From IMG/VR virus record IMGVR_UViG_3300020428_000019, positions 1 to 48,864 of that record: a stretch of 48,864 nucleotides of DNA. One strand, written 5' to 3'. The notes below the pieces were generated by a model. It saw only the letters and a list, made by a program, of their open reading frames with translations. It was not told where the DNA came from and ran no database searches. A program made the position numbers and the translations under genes. This DNA is from a virus. Within the stretch, counting starts at the first letter, position 1. Each line of letters opens with the position of its first letter. Positions 41,882-48,864 of the stretch are shown here, piece after piece.

Positions 41882-42175
41882 ATGGTGCCAATATATCAAT
41901 TTGAAAACACGGAGACAGGAGAACAATTTGAACTCTTTTGTAAGTTAGCTGACAGAGAAAAAATATTAGAAAAAAATCCTCACTTCAGGCAACTAGTAAC
42001 ATCTGCTGCCATTATAGGTGGACATGGGGACAGAACTAAAACAGATTCGGGTATGAAAGAGGTATTCAGTAAGATTGCCGATGCACACCCCAATTCTGCA
42101 CTCGCAGATACATATGGTAAGAAGGATGCCAACTCAATACGCCGCCGAGAGTGGGGCAAAAAACTAAGTGAATGA
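41882..42175 (+). CDS. FmdB-like short protein without zinc ligands
   Basis: 97 residues. VPIYQFENTETGEQFELFCKLADREKILEKNP is the FmdB-type start (YxFxx-x-x-G-x-x-F), but the usual CxxC pairs are missing; only one Cys is seen. The end (FSKIADAHPNSALADTYGKKDANSIRRREWGKK) matches a family common in T4-like marine phages. AGGAG precedes the ATG. No role known. Confidence 0.78.
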   Translation: MVPIYQFENTETGEQFELFCKLADREKILEKNPHFRQLVTSAAIIGGHGDRTKTDSGMKEVFSKIADAHPNSALADTYGKKDANSIRRREWGKKLSE

Positions 42176-42944
42176 TATTGATGTCCTCGGAAACTTTGGT
42201 GAGGGATACGATACAACTTTAGAATGGTGGCAAACCGACAGTCATAAGAACTATCTACAAAATCTAACCACCCATCCACAGAACATGGAAAGGTGGAGAG
42301 ATGTAGAAATAAAATACGATATCAATAGATACGCATTTCGTTCAGCCCAGTTTGAAGAGAATACCAAGAACATCATGTTCTTTGGTTGTAGTCATGCAGT
42401 GGGAGTCGGTTTGCCACTTGAGTGGACATTTGCAAAGAAAGTTGCTGATGAACTGGGACTAGAATTATACAATCTAGCAGTCTCTGGTGGTTCTAATGAT
42501 TTCGCTTATAGACTAGCGCAACATTGGATACCAATATTGAAACCAGAGATAGTTGTCTACAAAACAATTGAGGAATCCAGATTTGAAATAAAAATGACTA
42601 ACAATTGGAATGATGGTAAACCAGTGTGGCATGGATTCCTTAACTCCAAGGATAATGTGGCAGTCTTAGGTAAAAATTTTGGTGATTACTATGACCAGTG
42701 GGTGACACACGAATCGAACACCAGTTTGAATAAAGAAAAAAACATTAGGGCAGTTGCTCAAATTTGTTTTGAAAATGATATATCATTTGTTAGACAAGAC
42801 CCATTGTATGCTCCACATGTTAGAGAGTGGTCACAATCTGCTGTAAAAATTTTAGCGAGAGACCAACAACATCCAGGCCGCGCTGAGAATCAATACATCG
42901 CAAATGATATTTTGTTAAAAATTCACACTTTGGATAAATTTTGA
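42168..42944 (+). CDS. SGNH-type hydrolase
   Basis: 258 residues. Block I IMFFGCSHAVGVG (serine in GCSH), block III NLAVSGGSNDF with the catalytic-type Gly/Asn, and a late Asp-x-x-His as RDQQHPGRAENQYIA. This is the SGNH/GDSL hydrolase order, giving esterase or deacetylase activity on sugars, lipids or peptidoglycan. Phage copies often act on host surface glycans or on tail-associated sugars. It overlaps the gene before. Confidence 0.84.
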   Translation: MNDIDVLGNFGEGYDTTLEWWQTDSHKNYLQNLTTHPQNMERWRDVEIKYDINRYAFRSAQFEENTKNIMFFGCSHAVGVGLPLEWTFAKKVADELGLELYNLAVSGGSNDFAYRLAQHWIPILKPEIVVYKTIEESRFEIKMTNNWNDGKPVWHGFLNSKDNVAVLGKNFGDYYDQWVTHESNTSLNKEKNIRAVAQICFENDISFVRQDPLYAPHVREWSQSAVKILARDQQHPGRAENQYIANDILLKIHTLDKF

Positions 42945-42993
42945 TACATACCTTACTAAATATCTATGAGCCCTTTAAACAAGAGGATTTATA

Positions 42994-43905
42994 ATGAAAA
43001 GGTTCGGTATGACTAGTCTTATGATTAGTTTGTTGTTGGTAACTGGATGCGCTACTTCTGGCAACCAGTATTATGAAGCGGTTCAGAGAACCGCAGAGGC
43101 AAATGCCCTCGCTGCTGAAGCGAGGTACAAAGCTCTCTCAGAAGTTGCCCAATCGGGTGACGGTCAAGCTGCTTCTGCAGCTGTCATGGCAATTGCACTG
43201 ACTCAAGAAACAAGAATTACTCCACAGGTGGTTGAGCATGATGCTCTAAAATGGGCTAGGGTTTTGATGCCCGGCTTTTCGACACTTGGGATGGCATGGA
43301 TGCAGACTGACCTTGCTAAAACTCAGTCAAATAATAGCAAAGATATTCAGATGGCCATGCATGGTCATCAAGAGTCTATTCAGTTAGGACAACAAAATAT
43401 GGTTCTTGGTTTGAGTGAGTCTTGGTCAACAGGTGGTGCAGCTAATGCTGATGCTATGCTGACGATGGGTCTTGCCGGATTTGATGCATTGAACACTGCT
43501 GGTGACCAAACAGTGTCCGTAGCCACAACTGGATTCAACACGGTAGATTCTGTTGTAACTACAGGATTTAATACTGTGGATTCAGTCGCTACCACTGGTT
43601 TCACTACTGTTGGTAGTGTTGCTACCACTGGTATGGACAATCTCAATGAGATGGGTCAGTTTGGTATGACCACTGTTGGCGCAGTAGGGATGTACGGTAT
43701 TGATGCAACTGAAACTTTAGGTATTCAAGGTATGTTGGGTATACATGAGACCAATGAAGATTGGTTGAACTATTCTACAACAAGGGATACTAATATCTCT
43801 CAAATTCTTGCAGACTTTAACGCGACAATCAAACAGTTTGGAACGGATTTAGGAACCCCTCTCACATGTAACGCTGATGCAAATGGAGTATTTACTTGCC
43901 AGTAG
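42994..43905 (+). CDS. Lipoprotein with hendecad repeats
   Basis: 303 residues, AGGATT ribosome site. Signal MKRFGMTSLMISLLLVTGC with lipobox VTGC (Cys19). An Ala-rich helical region follows. Residues about 176-252 hold seven 11-residue units with the pattern V-x-T-T-G-h-x-T-V-x-S at first, loosening toward the end. Such 11-mers fit a long right-handed coiled coil. The C-terminus has two Cys (TCNADANGVFTCQ). It may span the periplasm; it is followed by a strong terminator, so it is well isolated. No family recognised; superinfection exclusion or lysis are possible roles. Confidence 0.8.
   Translation: MKRFGMTSLMISLLLVTGCATSGNQYYEAVQRTAEANALAAEARYKALSEVAQSGDGQAASAAVMAIALTQETRITPQVVEHDALKWARVLMPGFSTLGMAWMQTDLAKTQSNNSKDIQMAMHGHQESIQLGQQNMVLGLSESWSTGGAANADAMLTMGLAGFDALNTAGDQTVSVATTGFNTVDSVVTTGFNTVDSVATTGFTTVGSVATTGMDNLNEMGQFGMTTVGAVGMYGIDATETLGIQGMLGIHETNEDWLNYSTTRDTNISQILADFNATIKQFGTDLGTPLTCNADANGVFTCQ
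43519..43749 (+). repeat. Seven 33-bp (11-codon) tandem repeat units
   Basis: Units begin at 43519, 43552, 43585, 43618, 43651, 43684 and 43717. The first four encode VATTGFNTVDS-like units and are clearly related. Units 5-7 keep only Gly and hydrophobic positions. DNA copies differ mostly at third positions, so the repeat is old and kept at protein level. Confidence 0.85.
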
Positions 43906-43927
43906 TTATATTAAAAGTGTGATAAAT

Positions 43928-43952
43928 AAGGGGGTATTGACCCCCTTTTTTT
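43928..43952 (+). terminator. Intrinsic terminator after lipoprotein
   Basis: Stem AAGGGGG / CCCCCTT with a TATTGA loop, in a run of seven T (43946-43952). It ends the unit upstream and directly precedes the GGAG of the next gene. Confidence 0.92.
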
Positions 43953-43964
43953 ATGGAGATGATT

Positions 43965-44396
43965 ATGGAAAAAAAATATGATATGGAAAAGAATTTGATT
44001 GCTGAGAAAGATGACGAATTAAAAACCCCCGCCCAGATTTATGACCACGATTTAAACGCCGAGACAGTCAAGTCACTAGAAGAAGCACTAGCGATAGATT
44101 ACATTGAGAAGTGGAAAGTTCATGCACAGATGAAGTTGTATGAGAGAAACTTTCTCAAAGCTGAAGAGTTGCGAAACAATATAACACAGGCTTGGGATAC
44201 AGTCAACGCCAATCTACAAATCACTTCTCGGAATCTAGAAGAGAAGAAGATTGCTTTGGAGTTTGAGATACAAGAGAAAGAAATACTCAAGGCAACCATC
44301 AAGGAACTACGAGCAGAATTGAAAACGCTTAAAAAAGCTGAAGAGGTTTCAGAGCAAAAGAGCGTGAAAAAAAGTCCCAGGCCAAAAACGCGCTGA
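43965..44396 (+). CDS. Coiled-coil hypothetical protein
   Basis: 143 residues from ATG 43965, with TGGAGATG upstream; an ATG at 43953 would sit on the terminator edge and is less likely. After YDHDLNAETVKSLEEALAIDYIEKWK the sequence is one long charged helix with heptad-like spacing, ending in a basic tail (KSVKKSPRPKTR). Unknown role. How it is transcribed right after a terminator is unclear. Confidence 0.7.
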   Translation: MEKKYDMEKNLIAEKDDELKTPAQIYDHDLNAETVKSLEEALAIDYIEKWKVHAQMKLYERNFLKAEELRNNITQAWDTVNANLQITSRNLEEKKIALEFEIQEKEILKATIKELRAELKTLKKAEEVSEQKSVKKSPRPKTR

Positions 44397-44403
44397 GGAT
44401 TTT

Positions 44404-44411
44404 TATAAATA
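44404..44411 (+). promoter_or_regulatory. T4-type late promoter for DUF6267 gene
   Basis: A perfect TATAAATA lies 31 bases before ATG 44443. The leader has only a weak AAAAGAAAT ribosome-site candidate. Confidence 0.82.
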
Positions 44412-44442
44412 GTCTTGATTATGCAACTTAAAAGAAATTTAA

Positions 44443-45690
44443 ATGATAGGTTTTTCTTCATATTTGACAGAAGATGCCAACGGTAAGAATTTACATCTTG
44501 AACATCTAGAAGATGAAATTATTAACTTTGGTATCGGTGGTGCAAGAGGCGCCATAAACTTCCTACAGTCACTAAGAGATATGTTGGCTGGAAGTTCTCG
44601 CTCGTCTGTAAATATGACAGTTAAGTGGGACGGTGCTCCTGCTATATTTGCTGGTACAGACCCTAGTGATGGCAAGTTCTTTGTGGCAAAAAAATCTGTT
44701 TTCAATAAGACTCCGTTTCTATACAAGTCAACTCAAGAAGTCAACAATGCCAAAGAGTTGCCGGCAGCACTGAAACCACAATTCGTGATTGCATTTCAAG
44801 AATTTTCTAAGTTGGGTATCAAGGGTGTGCTTCAAGGAGATTTGATGTTCACCAATGCAACTTTGGAAACTGATACCATCGATGGAAAAAGATATACAAC
44901 TTTTCAACCTAATACCATCGTATATGCAATTCCTAAAATGTCTGACCTAGAACAAAAGATGAAGGCTGCCAAGATTGGTGTTGTTTGGCACACAACATAT
45001 ACAGGTGATTCATTGCAGAAGATGAAAGCATCTTTCGGTGCCAACATATCCAGACTGAGAAAGAGTAGGTCAGTATGGATGGATGATGCATCTTATAGAG
45101 ATACTAGTGGTGCCTCTACTTTTACAAAACAAGAGACAGATGCCATAACAGCTAAGTTGTCGGTTGTTGGTCGAACTTTTAGGACTATCAATTCCTCACA
45201 ACTCAAACAGTTTTTGAGACTACAAAATTCTTTCACTGGGAAATTTATTGGTGCTGGAATAAAAACATTCTACAACTCAAAGGTTAGATTACAACAAAGT
45301 ATAAACCCAAGTAAAAATGCCTCAGAATATTATGATTGGGTAGAGGCCAAATTTGATACAGAGATAAATAAGTTGAAGACAGAATCTAACAAGAAAAAAT
45401 TAGAATTGAAAAAACAAGAAACACTGAAAGAAGTAAAAAAGTTTCAAGGACTCTTGGCAAATATATTTAAATTTCAAAGTGAGTTAATTGATGCTAAAAT
45501 GATGATAGTTAGAAAGTTGAACGGAGTCAAACAATTAACAGACACTTTTGTTAGAACTAAAGACGGATTTAAAGTTGTCAATCCAGAAGGATACGTTGCC
45601 ATAGATAGAGTATCGGGTAACGCTGTAAAACTTGTAGACCGTATGGAGTTTAGTTTTAACAACTTCACTGCAATCAAGGCATGGGACAGA
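44443..45690 (+). CDS. DUF6267 protein, ligase-like nucleotidyltransferase features
   Basis: 416 residues (stop at 45691-45693). The MIGFSSYLTE ... LHLEHLEDEI start is the DUF6267 pattern of T4-like marine phages. Ligase-like motifs appear in order: K61-x-D-G (VKWDGAPAIF, motif I), GVLQGDLMF at 128-136 (like motif III), GVVWHTTYTG, E382-G (EGYVAID, motif IV) and K396-L (NAVKLVDR, motif V). The space from I to IV is larger than in small RNA ligases and contains a Lys/Glu coiled coil (about 310-350). Adenylylation is inferred, not known. Coupled to the NadM-like gene. Confidence 0.82.
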
Positions 45691-46334
45691 TGAGCAAAGA
45701 CAAACATATGGTGTTCGCATTTGGTAGGATGAACCCACCTACCGCTGGACATAGCAAGTTAGTAGATAAAGTACATTCGGTGGCGAGACAAAACAAAGCA
45801 GACCACAGAGTGATAGTAAGTCACTCACAAGACAAATATAAGAATCCGCTTTCTTCATCTCAAAAAATCAGATACCTTAAGCATGTTCATCCACAGGGTA
45901 AATTTGAAGGTTCTTCTAAATCATCACCAAACTTTTTTTCTCACCTTAGTAAGATGCATCAAGAGGGTCATACACATGTTACTATGGTTGCTGGTTCTGA
46001 TAGAGTCCACGAGTTTCAAAAACTCGCAGACAAATATAATGGCAAAAAGGGAACACATGGATACTATAAGTTCAAACATTTGAAAGTAGTTTCTGCTGGT
46101 GCCCGTGACCCAGATGCAACTGGCGTGGCTGGCATAAGTGGTACAAAAATGCGATCACACGCATCCAACAATGATTACAAATCTTTTAAATCTGGATTGC
46201 ATCACAAGACTTCACATGGTGAAGCAAAAAAATTATTTAACTCCACTAGAAGTGGGATGGGTCTTAAAGAGGGACAACGAAGATTGTCTTTCGGATTATT
46301 TTTAAAGGAAAACAACAATGCAAAAAACCGATAA
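45690..46334 (+). CDS. NadM-like adenylyl/cytidylyltransferase
   Basis: 214 residues from ATG 45690, which overlaps the stop of the gene before (ATGA). FAFGRMNPPTAGHSKLVDKV is the NMN adenylyltransferase-type start with T-x-GH, and GVAGISGTKMRSHA near 150 is the ISST-x-x-R-like motif. The middle reads VTMVAGSDRVHEFQKL. The enzyme would join a nucleotide to a phosphate-bearing substrate, NMN being one option. It always sits next to DUF6267 in the related phages I recall. It overlaps the lysozyme by 17 bases. Confidence 0.85.
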   Translation: MSKDKHMVFAFGRMNPPTAGHSKLVDKVHSVARQNKADHRVIVSHSQDKYKNPLSSSQKIRYLKHVHPQGKFEGSSKSSPNFFSHLSKMHQEGHTHVTMVAGSDRVHEFQKLADKYNGKKGTHGYYKFKHLKVVSAGARDPDATGVAGISGTKMRSHASNNDYKSFKSGLHHKTSHGEAKKLFNSTRSGMGLKEGQRRLSFGLFLKENNNAKNR

Positions 46335-46779
46335 CCAATGGACTAATGTTTATGAACAACTCGCAGAAGACGAAGGCATCGTACTGGAAATCTACAATGA
46401 CCATTTGGGATATGCTACTTTTGGAATTGGCCATCTGATAACAGAGGACGATCCAGAATACGGGCAGGAAGTGGGAACACCAGTATCAGAGGAAAGAGTC
46501 AGGGAATGCTTTGACAACGATATTGTGATTGCTGATGGTGAATGTGTAGGTTTATATGGTATTGAACTCTGGAGTGATCTTCCACAGGAGGTTAGGGAAA
46601 TCTTGATCAATATGATGTTCAATATGGGCCGGCCTAGATTATCCAAGTTCAAAAAAATGAACGCATGGATTGAACAACGGAATTGGATAAATGCGGCCGC
46701 AGAAGGTAGGGATAGCAGATGGTATCAACAAGTACCCAATCGGGCAGAGAGATTGATGAACCGATTAGAGGTAGTTTAA
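46318..46779 (+). CDS. e: T4-type lysozyme (GH24 endolysin)
   Basis: 153 residues (T4 164). Catalytic triad as in T4 lysozyme: E19 (EDEG), D28 (YND) and T34 (YATFGIGHL). The C-terminal half (INMMFNMGRPRLSKFKKMNAWIEQRNWINAA) is the helical lobe. It has no signal peptide, so it needs a holin, for which 39195 is a candidate. AAAGGAAAAC is the ribosome site. Confidence 0.95.
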   Translation: MQKTDNQWTNVYEQLAEDEGIVLEIYNDHLGYATFGIGHLITEDDPEYGQEVGTPVSEERVRECFDNDIVIADGECVGLYGIELWSDLPQEVREILINMMFNMGRPRLSKFKKMNAWIEQRNWINAAAEGRDSRWYQQVPNRAERLMNRLEVV

Positions 46780-46799
46780 ACTAAGAAAAGGAAATCCAA

Positions 46800-47387
46800 A
46801 TGGAGTTTATTATAGACCTTGCCATGCAATTTTGGCAATTTACGATAGCAATAGCAATTATACTCATTGGCGCATTGATAAATGTTATGGACTTGAGGGA
46901 AAATACCAAGTTAACATTTTCCGCAAAAGACATGCCCCAACTGAGACCCTTGCCCTTTAAAACCAAGGGGAAGGGATTCTGGGGAGGAGTTCTCGCTTGG
47001 TTGATGGGTTCTAGACAATGGGAACTACTCAAAGATTGGAATTACATCATTGACGATGTTGAATATGTAGTTCCAAAGGGGTTTCAATTTGATGGTGCCA
47101 GTATACCCAAATTTTTAAGAACTTTTTTCTCTCCAGTTGGCGTTATGCTGATTGGTGGATTAGTGCATGATTACGGATACAAGTATCAGACACTATTGTT
47201 AAAAGGTAAAAAGAAAGACATTGGAATCAAGACTCAAAAGTGGATGGATGAAATATTCAGAGACATCAATATAAATGTTAATGGCTTCTACACTATGAAT
47301 TACCTTGCATATTACACATTGAGATTGGGTGGTTTTATTGCATGGAATGGTCATAGGAAAAGGGACGTAAAAATATCGGAGGAATGA
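46800..47387 (+). CDS. DUF1353 protein with N-terminal membrane anchor
   Basis: 195 residues after AAAGGAAATCC. One membrane helix at about 10-30 (FWQFTIAIAIILIGALINVM). The DUF1353 signature follows: VVPKGFQFDGASIPKFLRTFFSP and GGLVHDYGYKYQTLL. DUF1353 is often found near lysis genes and may act on or bind cell-wall material; the His/Asp in LVHDY suggests an enzyme. It lies right after the lysozyme. Confidence 0.87.
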   Translation: MEFIIDLAMQFWQFTIAIAIILIGALINVMDLRENTKLTFSAKDMPQLRPLPFKTKGKGFWGGVLAWLMGSRQWELLKDWNYIIDDVEYVVPKGFQFDGASIPKFLRTFFSPVGVMLIGGLVHDYGYKYQTLLLKGKKKDIGIKTQKWMDEIFRDININVNGFYTMNYLAYYTLRLGGFIAWNGHRKRDVKISEE

Positions 47388-47644
47388 TGGGGGTTCCAGA
47401 CATGACAGTTTTTCCTATAACGGATGAAATGAGAATTATTGCTAAGTATGAAGATAAACTAAAACAACTTAACCATCTGTACGATTCTGGTATGTTGTCA
47501 TATGATGAATATGATACTCTGGTGAATGATTTTAGAAGTGAAGAAGCTATAATTGAGGATATAAAAAGAACTGATCCATTTCATACATCTTTTGCTAAAA
47601 GTATTGTTCAGGCCTTAACTCCCCTAATCAATCCTTATAAATAG
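47384..47644 (+). CDS. Small hypothetical protein
   Basis: 86 residues from ATG 47384, which overlaps the stop of the DUF1353 gene; GGAGG is the ribosome site. The sequence includes MRIIAKYEDKLKQLNHLYDSGMLSYDEYDTL, a helix pair resembling a short SHOCT-like helix (L-x-x-LYDSG-x-LSYDEY). It ends at a late promoter for the kinase gene. Confidence 0.7.
   Translation: MMGVPDMTVFPITDEMRIIAKYEDKLKQLNHLYDSGMLSYDEYDTLVNDFRSEEAIIEDIKRTDPFHTSFAKSIVQALTPLINPYK
47636..47643 (+). promoter_or_regulatory. Late promoter giving a leaderless mRNA
   Basis: A perfect TATAAATA overlaps the end of the gene before and stands exactly 5 bases before the kinase ATG at 47649. It is the fourth case of this spacing. 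Confidence 0.82.
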
Positions 47645-47648
47645 TGGT

Positions 47649-48864
47649 ATGGAAAAGACACTCACAGACTTCATTCCCATCGAAGAGGGAATAAATGACC
47701 CTGCTATATTCAAGGCAGTTTTCCTTGCCGGCGGGCCTGGTTCTGGCAAATCTTTTATTGTTGGAAAAACTGCCCTCACTACTCTCGGATACAAGGTTGT
47801 CAATTCTGACACGGCATTTGAGAACGCTCTCAAAAAAGAATTCAAAGATAAAGCAAATCCCATGGCTCCCGAAAATATTTTTTCACTCAAGGGACAAAAA
47901 CTGAGGGATCGTGCTACATTCATCACTGCTCAACGTAAGTCTGGTTTTTTGACAGGTAGACTTGGTTTGGTTATTGATGGAACTGGTAAAAACTACGACA
48001 AAATCAAAAAGCAGAAAATCGAAATAGAAAAATTAGGATATGAAACTGCGATGATTTTTGTGAATACTAATCTTGATACTGCTGTTGCCAGAGATAATGA
48101 TCGAGCTAGAACTCTTGGGTCAGTGCAAGTTGGCCAAATGTGGCATTCAGTCCAAAAAAATATTGGACGGTTTCAAAACTTGTTTCGTGATATGTTTATC
48201 GTTGACAACTCTGAAGGTTCTGACTATGAAGCAGCGATTCTCGCAACATACAGGAAAGTTATGGTGTGGACAAGGAAACCGCCTTCTACCCGACAAGCAA
48301 AAGCTTGGATCAAGGATGAAAAACAAAGGAGAAACATCACCAAAGAATCCGTGGATGAGGCATGCTGGGTAGGTTACAAACAAAAGGGCATGAAGAAGAA
48401 GGGAAACCGAATGGTTCCTAATTGTGTCAAAGAAGATGATGTGACAGAAGCAGAATTACCACCACATCTCAAGAGACATTTTGACAAGGACGGAAATGTT
48501 AAGAAAGGTTCTTGGAAATCTGGTGATTGGAAAGCAGATAAGAAACAACCAAAGATAAAGACTACAGTTAAAACTATCAAAGTGCCTGGCTACACAGTAG
48601 ATGAAGACATCAAGAAGATGGATATGGGGGATGTTATCAAAGATTTCTATAAGAGTGATGCACCCCAGTTCAAAGGTAAATCTAAGAAGAAACGCAGAGA
48701 AATGGCAATTGCCGCCAAATTGGATGCCGATGGTGTCAGTGAAGATTTAAGAAAGTGGTTCGGTAAAGGCCCGAAAGGTGATTGGGTTCGCGTAGGCACA
48801 GACGGTAAAATCAAGGGAGATTGTGCAAGAGAGCCTGGCGAGGGTAAACCGAAGTGTATGCCTA
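47649..48864 (+). CDS. P-loop kinase (zeta/AAA_33-like) with basic C-terminal domains, 3' end missing
   Basis: At least 405 residues from ATG 47649; the frame is open to the window end. Residues about 1-210: P-loop kinase with Walker A AGGPGSGKSF (near 27-36), NSDTAFE, GLVIDGTGKN (Walker B-like) and an R-x-x-R lid (ARDNDRARTLG), as in polynucleotide or zeta-type kinases. Residues about 235-260: CWVGYKQKGMKKKGNRMVPNC, a short domain recurring in marine phage proteins. At the end: WVRVGTDGKIKGDCAREPGEGKPKCMP, another recurring Cys-containing basic domain. It may phosphorylate a nucleic acid or small substrate. Confidence 0.85.
   Translation, partial: MEKTLTDFIPIEEGINDPAIFKAVFLAGGPGSGKSFIVGKTALTTLGYKVVNSDTAFENALKKEFKDKANPMAPENIFSLKGQKLRDRATFITAQRKSGFLTGRLGLVIDGTGKNYDKIKKQKIEIEKLGYETAMIFVNTNLDTAVARDNDRARTLGSVQVGQMWHSVQKNIGRFQNLFRDMFIVDNSEGSDYEAAILATYRKVMVWTRKPPSTRQAKAWIKDEKQRRNITKESVDEACWVGYKQKGMKKKGNRMVPNCVKEDDVTEAELPPHLKRHFDKDGNVKKGSWKSGDWKADKKQPKIKTTVKTIKVPGYTVDEDIKKMDMGDVIKDFYKSDAPQFKGKSKKKRREMAIAAKLDADGVSEDLRKWFGKGPKGDWVRVGTDGKIKGDCAREPGEGKPKCMP

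Noticed and set aside
43921-43928. GATAAATA before the coiled-coil gene
   Set aside because: It has a first-base mismatch, and the start point would fall inside the terminator stem, so it is unlikely to act as a late promoter.
44421-44486. 21-codon ORF in the DUF6267 leader
   Set aside because: It has no ribosome site, lies 4 bases after the predicted transcript start and overlaps the real start. It could be a leader peptide but nothing supports that.
1-48864. tRNA genes, CRISPR arrays, insertion sequences, introns
   Set aside because: None seen. Gaps are short, no cloverleaf or CCA-type ends were noticed, and no core gene is broken by an intron or homing endonuclease.

Overview
This window is part of a T4-like marine myovirus genome (class Caudoviricetes). 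It carries the T4 core genes in near-T4 order: terminase, sheath, tube, portal, prohead core, protease, scaffold and capsid, followed by the replication and recombination set. Accessory genes are those typical of ocean T4-like phages: hsp20, peptide deformylase, a CobS/CobT-like pair, IscU/IscA, 2OG-Fe(II) oxygenases and sugar-nucleotide enzymes. No photosynthesis gene, tRNA or integrase is seen. The host cannot be fixed from this window; a marine bacterium is likely. Every gene I can support is on the + strand. Many neighbours overlap by ATGA or a few bases, and no stretch over 300 bases lacks a gene.

Layout. 1-9.4 kb is the head and neck/tail block (gp17 end, gp18, gp19, gp20, prohead core, gp21, gp22, gp23), driven by TATAAATA late promoters and closed by a terminator after gp23. 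9.4-12.3 kb holds a second tube-like protein, uvsY, uvsW and an Sm-like protein. 12.4-17 kb holds a sugar-nucleotide dehydrogenase, the late sigma factor gp55, a possible DUF4338/DruA-like protein, a cytidylyltransferase and a glycosyltransferase-like gene. 17-21.6 kb holds gp47/gp46, peptide deformylase, IscU/IscA and small proteins. 21.7-25.7 kb holds a metallopeptidase/VWA protein with its MoxR/CobS-like AAA+ ATPase. 25.8-38.4 kb is the replisome (gp45, gp44, gp62, regA, gp43, uvsX, gp41), interleaved with a peroxiredoxin, a nucleotidyltransferase-cupin fusion, a TauD-like oxygenase and hsp20. 38.4-48.9 kb is a lysis and accessory region: overlapping spanin-like genes, an EF-hand holin-like protein, an oxygenase, an LPD29-like gene, small proteins, an SGNH hydrolase, a repeat lipoprotein, a DUF6267 ligase-like protein, a NadM-like nucleotidyltransferase, a lysozyme, a DUF1353 protein and a P-loop kinase that runs off the end.

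Regulation. Three promoter classes are visible. (1) Host-like sigma70 promoters, several sharing CCCTTGACA with a TATTAT-type -10; two are perfect TTGACA-N17-TATAAT inside genes. (2) A repeated element of about 40 bp (TTGACW, a MotA-box-like TTTGCTT and a TCATGATC palindrome) ahead of three genes. (3) Late TATAAATA boxes. Four of the ten listed late boxes lie exactly 5 bases before an ATG, so their mRNAs are predicted to be leaderless. This is the most striking pattern found. The most speculative but interesting protein-level signal is the ligase-like / NadM-like / kinase cluster at the right end.
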